DNA of 9,961 nt from Kmv34 sp964524965 (GTDB taxonomy: Bacteria > Aerophobota > Aerophobia > Aerophobales > B3-G15): contig CAZGDY010000058.1 in assembly GCA_964524965.1 (NCBI GenBank), positions 1 through 9,961 of the forward strand, in the 5' to 3' direction. The notes beneath the pieces were generated by a model that had not been told where the DNA came from, did no database searches, and was given only the letters and a program-made list of their open reading frames with translations. The position numbers and the translations under genes are program-made. Shown here piece after piece: positions 6,769 to 9,961 of this stretch. Each line of letters opens with the position of its first letter. The stretch's first letter is position 1.

Positions 6769-7538
6769 GAGTAATATCTTTTCAGGCCATTTATGTTCTT
6801 TGGTTAAGAGAACTTAAAACTTTCACCAGGGCTAAATCAAGAATTATAGGAAATATTGTTCAGCCCCTTTTTTTTATGGCTATTTTGGGAGTAGGATTTA
6901 AATCTTCAATGAGGTTTGCTGCTGTTGATATGCAAGGGTTGGACTATCTTCAATTTTTAGTACCAGGGCTCGTAGCAATGACTCTTCTTTTTTCATCAAT
7001 GTTTGCTGGTCTTTCTATTCTTTGGGATCGCCAGTTTGGTTTTTTAAGAGAGATAATGGTTGCTCCTGTGTCCAGGTTTTCTTTAGTGTTGGGAAGAATT
7101 ATGGGGGGAATGACCACCACTATCCTTCAGGCCCTCAGTATTTTATTGATTGCTCACCTTTTTGGTTTCAGGTTTAAAAGTATTTTACAGTTTTTACTTT
7201 GCTTAGGTTTTATGGGCTTAATCGGAATTGGGTTTGTTGGGATGGGAGTAGCTTTTGCATCTAAAATGGAAGATATGCATGGTTTTCAGATAGTGATGAA
7301 TTTTATTATTATGCCTATTTTTTTCTTATCGGGGGCTCTTTTCCCCTTAAAGGGGCTACCTTCCTGGCTTAGTTTTTCAATGTACTTAGATCCTCTTACT
7401 TATGGAGTAGATGCGCTGAGAGGAATAATGTTGGGAATTTTCCATTTTTCTATAATTATAGATTTTGTTGTGATAATAGTGTTTTGTGCGTTGATGCTGT
7501 TGGCAGGTACTTACTTTTTTTCTAAATGTGAGGTTTGA
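6765..7538 (+). CDS. ABC-2 type exporter, membrane subunit (DrrB-like permease)
   Basis: This integral membrane partner of the preceding ATPase has about six hydrophobic segments. They are recognisable near IVQPLFFMAILGVGF, FLVPGLVAMTLLF, TTILQALSILLIAHLF, FLLCLGFMGLIGIGF, MNFIIMPIFFLSGALFP and the C-terminal IIIDFVVIIVFCALML. Typical ABC-2 motifs are MVAPVSRFSLVLGRIMGG and FFLSGALFPLKGLPSWL. I chose ATG 6765 (257 residues) because GGAG at 6755-6758 is well spaced before it and it overlaps the upstream stop as ATGA, the usual coupled arrangement. The ATG at 6753, which would add four residues, has its only purine-rich site 2 nt away. The gene ends the plus-strand operon and converges on the DUF151 gene across 43 bp. 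Confidence 0.94.
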   Translation: MRVISFQAIYVLWLRELKTFTRAKSRIIGNIVQPLFFMAILGVGFKSSMRFAAVDMQGLDYLQFLVPGLVAMTLLFSSMFAGLSILWDRQFGFLREIMVAPVSRFSLVLGRIMGGMTTTILQALSILLIAHLFGFRFKSILQFLLCLGFMGLIGIGFVGMGVAFASKMEDMHGFQIVMNFIIMPIFFLSGALFPLKGLPSWLSFSMYLDPLTYGVDALRGIMLGIFHFSIIIDFVVIIVFCALMLLAGTYFFSKCEV

Positions 7539-7567
7539 TTAATATAATTAGAAACGCCAACTGTTTT

Positions 7568-7599
7568 AAAAAAAAGAAGATCTAAAGACCAAAATCTTC
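7568..7599 (-). terminator. Possible weak intrinsic terminator after the apgM-DUF151 operon
   Basis: Minus strand: GAAGAT, a 12-nt loop containing the TAG stop codon, then ATCTTC followed at once by eight Ts. The 6-bp stem has only two G-C pairs, so strength is doubtful. The position at the very end of the operon is what makes it plausible. Confidence 0.35.
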
Positions 7600-8055
7600 A
7601 GGTTTTAAATTCTTAAGTTTTTTCTTGAAATCCTCTACTTCTTTTTCAGCAATCGGGCTTGAACCTACAGATACTTTGTCCATAACCTTTTCTTCAATAA
7701 AAATAGAAACTTGAAGTCTTAAAGCAAGAGCTATGGCATCGCTGGGACGAGAATCAACTTGAATATCTTCCCCGTTTTGCTTGATTAGGATTTTAGCGTA
7801 GAAGGTATTGTTTTTTAAATCGCTTATTACTATCTTATTCACTTTCCCCTTAAGTTTTTCAATAAGAGATTTAGCTAAGTCGTGGGTGAGAGGACGTGGT
7901 GGTTTAATATTTTCCATGGCCAGAGCAATTGATTGAGCTTCAAAAAGTCCAATCCAAATAGGCAGAGTTTTATCACCTTTTTTTTCTTTGAGTACAATTA
8001 CGGGCATTTTTGATTTTATGTCTATTGCCACATTAACCACTTTTACTTCTACCAA
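7582..8055 (-). CDS. DUF151 / bifunctional nuclease (BFN) family protein
   Basis: This small soluble protein has the DUF151 fold: VEVKVVNVAIDIKSKMPVIVLKE at the N-terminus, LPIWIGLFEAQSIALAM, then VDSRPSDAIALALR, the most conserved motif. The plant homologue has been described as a nuclease; the bacterial function is unsettled, so the name should not be taken as proof of activity. The short C-terminal tail is lysine- and glutamate-rich. Start: GTG at 8064 is also open, but the sequence AGAGGTGA (8068-8061) there looks like the Shine-Dalgarno site itself, 5 nt before TTG 8055. That TTG gives 157 residues beginning at the family's usual VEVKV; starting at GTG would give 160. It follows apgM closely and is presumably co-transcribed. 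Confidence 0.88.
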   Translation of the reverse strand: MVEVKVVNVAIDIKSKMPVIVLKEKKGDKTLPIWIGLFEAQSIALAMENIKPPRPLTHDLAKSLIEKLKGKVNKIVISDLKNNTFYAKILIKQNGEDIQVDSRPSDAIALALRLQVSIFIEEKVMDKVSVGSSPIAEKEVEDFKKKLKNLKPEDFGL

Positions 8056-8081
8056 CTTACTCACCTCTATATCTTATTTGA

Positions 8082-9305
8082 TTAAGATCCTACCATGTGT
8101 CCGCAGCCCATTAAGTCCATTGTTAATCGATGCAGGCTGATTCCTTCAAGGTATCCTAAACAACCACAGGCTACAGATACTTCGTCAAAACAGCTAACTT
8201 TATCTTTTCTTACTCCTTCTCCGTAAATCATTACAGGAACCGGGTCAGCACTGTGTCTTTTTAAGCGCAGGGGAGTGGAGTGGTCAGCAGTAATAACAAA
8301 CCAGGCATCCTCTTTTTTTAAAATATCGACTAGCTGGTTTACTTTTTGAATCATTAACATTTTGTTTTTTAGATTTCCGTCGTGACTGGCATTATCGGTA
8401 CCTTTAATATGAATAAAAACAAAGTCATATTTTTTAAGTGCTTGCGCTGCAGCTTTTGCTTTTGCCTCAATGTCAGTATCGATTCTCCCTGTTGCTCCCT
8501 TTACTTTTAAAATATCCATTCCTGCATAGCGGGCTACGCCTTTATAAAGCGCCGATCCGGCGATACAACAGGAGGTTATACCATAGCGCTGTTTAAGAGA
8601 ATCTACTTTTTCATATACTCCTGCTCCTCGAGTGAGAACAATATTAGCAGGTATTTTTCCTTGTTTTTCTCTTTCTTTATTTAAGGGTTGAGAGCGAAGA
8701 ATCTCCCAGCTTTTTTTAATAAATTTATTTATTACTAAAGCAGTTTTTTTTGCCTGCCTTGTATTGTCTAACGGTTTTGATAGCAAAGGGGGTGCTTTTA
8801 TCGCAGAGTGGGGATCAGTATCAGAAATGAGTGCTGAAAGCCCATCTCCTCTCAATATTAGAACTCCCCGGTGTTCTGTGGATGAGGCAAATTTTATCTC
8901 AATTCCATCTATAACGATGTTTTGTAGAGACGAGGCTAAAATAGAACCTTCATCTTTTAGTCTGCCAGCTCTCCGATCGATTATCTGAAAATTATCATCT
9001 ACAGTGGCAAAATTGCATCTAAAAGCTACATCTCCCTCTTTCAAATCAAAACCTACTCCTAATGCCTCAAAAGCTCCTCGGCCTTTATAGTAGATATCAG
9101 GCTCATATCCCAATAAGGCAAGATGTGCTGTATCACTTCCTGGAATTATTCCGGGTCCCAGAGTGTTCATAAGTCCCGTGGCGCCTTTTGCTGTTAAATC
9201 ATCTAAAGCAGGTTTTTTGGTTAGCTGAAGCGGAGTTTTACCATCTTTTACTGCTCTATCTCCCATCCCATCTACGATTATGAATAATACTTTTCTTTCT
9301 ACCAT
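8082..9305 (-). CDS. apgM: 2,3-bisphosphoglycerate-independent phosphoglycerate mutase, archaeal type
   Basis: ApgM interconverts 3- and 2-phosphoglycerate in glycolysis/gluconeogenesis without 2,3-bisphosphoglycerate and belongs to the alkaline phosphatase superfamily. Metal and catalytic residues are visible: Asp12 in IVDGMGDR, the phosphoserine candidate Ser57 in PGSDTAHLALLGYEP, Asp304 and His308 in IKGTDNASHDG, Asp341-His342 in ITADHSTP, and His351. GRGAFEALGVGF and NFATVDD are family signatures. At 407 residues it is the short archaeal form, not the roughly 510-residue GpmI of most bacteria. ATG 9305 is preceded by a purine-rich site (AAGGTAGGA) at a suitable distance and by a promoter at 9327-9354. 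The C-terminal end (ACGCLGYLEGISLH, then GCGHMVGS) is slightly cysteine-rich. DUF151 follows downstream on the same strand. Confidence 0.95.
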   Translation of the reverse strand: MVERKVLFIIVDGMGDRAVKDGKTPLQLTKKPALDDLTAKGATGLMNTLGPGIIPGSDTAHLALLGYEPDIYYKGRGAFEALGVGFDLKEGDVAFRCNFATVDDNFQIIDRRAGRLKDEGSILASSLQNIVIDGIEIKFASSTEHRGVLILRGDGLSALISDTDPHSAIKAPPLLSKPLDNTRQAKKTALVINKFIKKSWEILRSQPLNKEREKQGKIPANIVLTRGAGVYEKVDSLKQRYGITSCCIAGSALYKGVARYAGMDILKVKGATGRIDTDIEAKAKAAAQALKKYDFVFIHIKGTDNASHDGNLKNKMLMIQKVNQLVDILKKEDAWFVITADHSTPLRLKRHSADPVPVMIYGEGVRKDKVSCFDEVSVACGCLGYLEGISLHRLTMDLMGCGHMVGS

Positions 9306-9326
9306 CAGTCCTACCTTCTTATTTAT

Positions 9327-9354
9327 AGAATATTAAATATAGACGGGATGTCAA
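9327..9354 (-). promoter_or_regulatory. Sigma70-type promoter for apgM
   Basis: Minus strand: -35 TTGACA (9354-9349), a 16-bp spacer, -10 TATTCT (9332-9327), about 21 bases before the apgM start. The -35 is perfect and the -10 matches at four of six positions. Confidence 0.62.
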
Positions 9355-9406
9355 GAAGAGGATTAGATGTAATTAGCTTGCTCTGGACAAACGTGTTAAT
9401 TTATAC

Positions 9407-9435
9407 TTGACCAAGGCGCAATAATATAGTATAAA
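9407..9435 (+). promoter_or_regulatory. Sigma70-type promoter for the small membrane-protein gene
   Basis: TTGACC (9407-9412), a 17-bp spacer and TATAAA (9430-9435), about 38 bases before the ATG at 9474. Both hexamers match consensus at five of six positions. It diverges from the apgM promoter, with about 50 bp between the two -35 boxes. Confidence 0.75.
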
Positions 9436-9473
9436 AGTAGTAAGTTTTTTAATATATGGGCAGGGAGGTAATT

Positions 9474-9875
9474 ATGTTTCAGATAGCGTTAATTGGTGTC
9501 GTTGTCCTCATTTTTTACTTATACTTAAGAAACAGGAGAGTGATAAGAGTCAAAAAATCCAAAAATGAATTAAAATTTCGCTGTGACTTTTATCATGAGC
9601 AAGTTATGAATTTTTTGCAAAAGCTTAAACGTTCCCGAAGTGAAACACGGATTAAGAGGTTGGAGAGCGAAATAGAAAGATTCCAAAAAGTTATGGATTT
9701 AGATGATCTTTTAGAAAGAGCAGAAAAAGATGTCAGCTCTCAGAGGGCTATTGATTATTATTTAGAAGCTCTTTCTTTTGTGATAAAAAATGATTTTGAA
9801 AAAGAAAAGAAAACGGAAATAGAAGAAAAGATAAAAAGTATGCAGCAAAGAAAGGGAAAAGAGGTTTTACGATAG
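9474..9875 (+). CDS. Small membrane-anchored helical protein, unknown function
   Basis: I do not recognise this 133-residue protein. From the ATG at 9474, residues about 2-18 form one hydrophobic segment (FQIALIGVVVLIFYLYL) followed by basic residues (RNRRVIRVKK), which predicts an uncleaved N-terminal anchor with the rest in the cytoplasm. The remainder is charged and probably all helical: a coiled-coil-like stretch (RIKRLESEIERFQKVMDLDDLLERAEKD), then SSQRAIDYYLEALSFV, which resembles a single TPR-like helix pair, and a Lys/Glu-rich tail. The start is decided by GGGAGG at 9463-9468, 5 nt before ATG 9474. An upstream in-frame ATG at 9456 would place that ribosome binding site inside the gene and has none of its own. 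It has its own promoter and precedes tRNA-Arg. Confidence 0.8.
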   Translation: MFQIALIGVVVLIFYLYLRNRRVIRVKKSKNELKFRCDFYHEQVMNFLQKLKRSRSETRIKRLESEIERFQKVMDLDDLLERAEKDVSSQRAIDYYLEALSFVIKNDFEKEKKTEIEEKIKSMQQRKGKEVLR

Positions 9876-9923
9876 AAAAAATATTGACTTTTAGTATAAA
9901 CTATATCCTTTGTTGTCGGGTAT

Positions 9924-9961
9924 GCGCTTGTAGCTCAGACGGATAGAGCGTCGGATTGCGG
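9924..9961 (+). tRNA. tRNA-Arg (anticodon GCG), 5' part, cut by the window edge
   Basis: Visible positions 1-37: acceptor 5' strand GCGCTTG, TA, D arm GCTC-AGACGGATA-GAGC, base 26 G, anticodon 5' strand TCGGA, then TTGCGG. Counting from the D arm puts GCG at positions 34-36 (9958-9960), an arginine anticodon for CGC/CGT, with G37. The 3' half is outside the window, so acceptor and anticodon pairing cannot be checked. Upstream, TTGACT at 9884-9889 and TATATC/TATCCT near 9902-9909 are possible promoter pieces, but the spacer of 12-14 bp is too short for confidence. Confidence 0.85.

Noticed and set aside
7539..7581. Intrinsic terminator for the plus-strand operon in the convergent gap
   Set aside because: The gap is AT-rich but has no GC-containing hairpin followed by a T run on the plus strand.
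8764..8988. Plus-strand 74-residue open frame
   Set aside because: Antisense shadow of apgM; apgM motifs run through the same bases.
9884..9909. Promoter for tRNA-Arg (TTGACT with TATATC or TATCCT)
   Set aside because: The hexamers are only 12-14 bp apart, too short for a normal sigma70 promoter; the tRNA could be read from the promoter at 9407.

Overview
This is a bacterial window, AT-rich by eye (roughly 35-40 % GC), from a draft assembly: it contains one run of exactly 100 Ns. Bacterial origin is shown by sigma70-like promoters (TTGACA/TTGACC with 16-17 bp spacers), Shine-Dalgarno sites, a bacterial-type leucyl-tRNA synthetase and bacterial tRNAs. The phylogulatory and protein mix (archaeal-type phosphoglycerate mutase, DUF151 protein, two unrecognised small proteins) fits an uncultivated anaerobic or thermophilic lineage, but I cannot name the phylum from the sequence.

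Layout. (1) 1-3068, minus strand: a strong promoter at 3040-3068 drives tRNA-Thr(CGT), followed after about 100 nt without a visible terminator by leuS, then a ComEA-like SLBB protein that leaves the window on the left. leuS is split by the N gap at 1137-1236. The 55 bases on either side of the gap are identical, so the gap is an assembly join and the real gene is almost certainly one intact 816-codon frame. (2) 3082-7538, plus strand: a divergent promoter leads into a compact five-gene run: a 114-residue unknown protein, argC, argJ, and an ABC exporter ATPase/permease pair. Genes overlap or are separated by only 17-33 nt. (3) 9354-7582, minus strand: a promoter, then archaeal-type phosphoglycerate mutase (apgM) and a DUF151 'bifunctional nuclease' family protein, convergent with the exporter operon. 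(4) 9407-9961, plus strand: a strong promoter, a short membrane-anchored helical protein of unknown function, and the 5' half of a tRNA-Arg whose anticodon reads GCG, cut by the window edge.

How the genes relate. LeuS and the two tRNAs belong to translation. ArgC and ArgJ supply two steps of the acetylated ornithine/arginine pathway; ArgJ recycles the acetyl group. The ABC pair is an efflux-type (DrrAB-like) transporter with no visible substrate clue other than its operon position. ApgM is a glycolysis/gluconeogenesis enzyme. I see no transposon, CRISPR array, prophage or defence system. Most of the window is housekeeping; the points worth a second look are the assembly artefact in leuS, the unknown gene leading the arg operon, the arg-exporter linkage, and the GCG anticodon.
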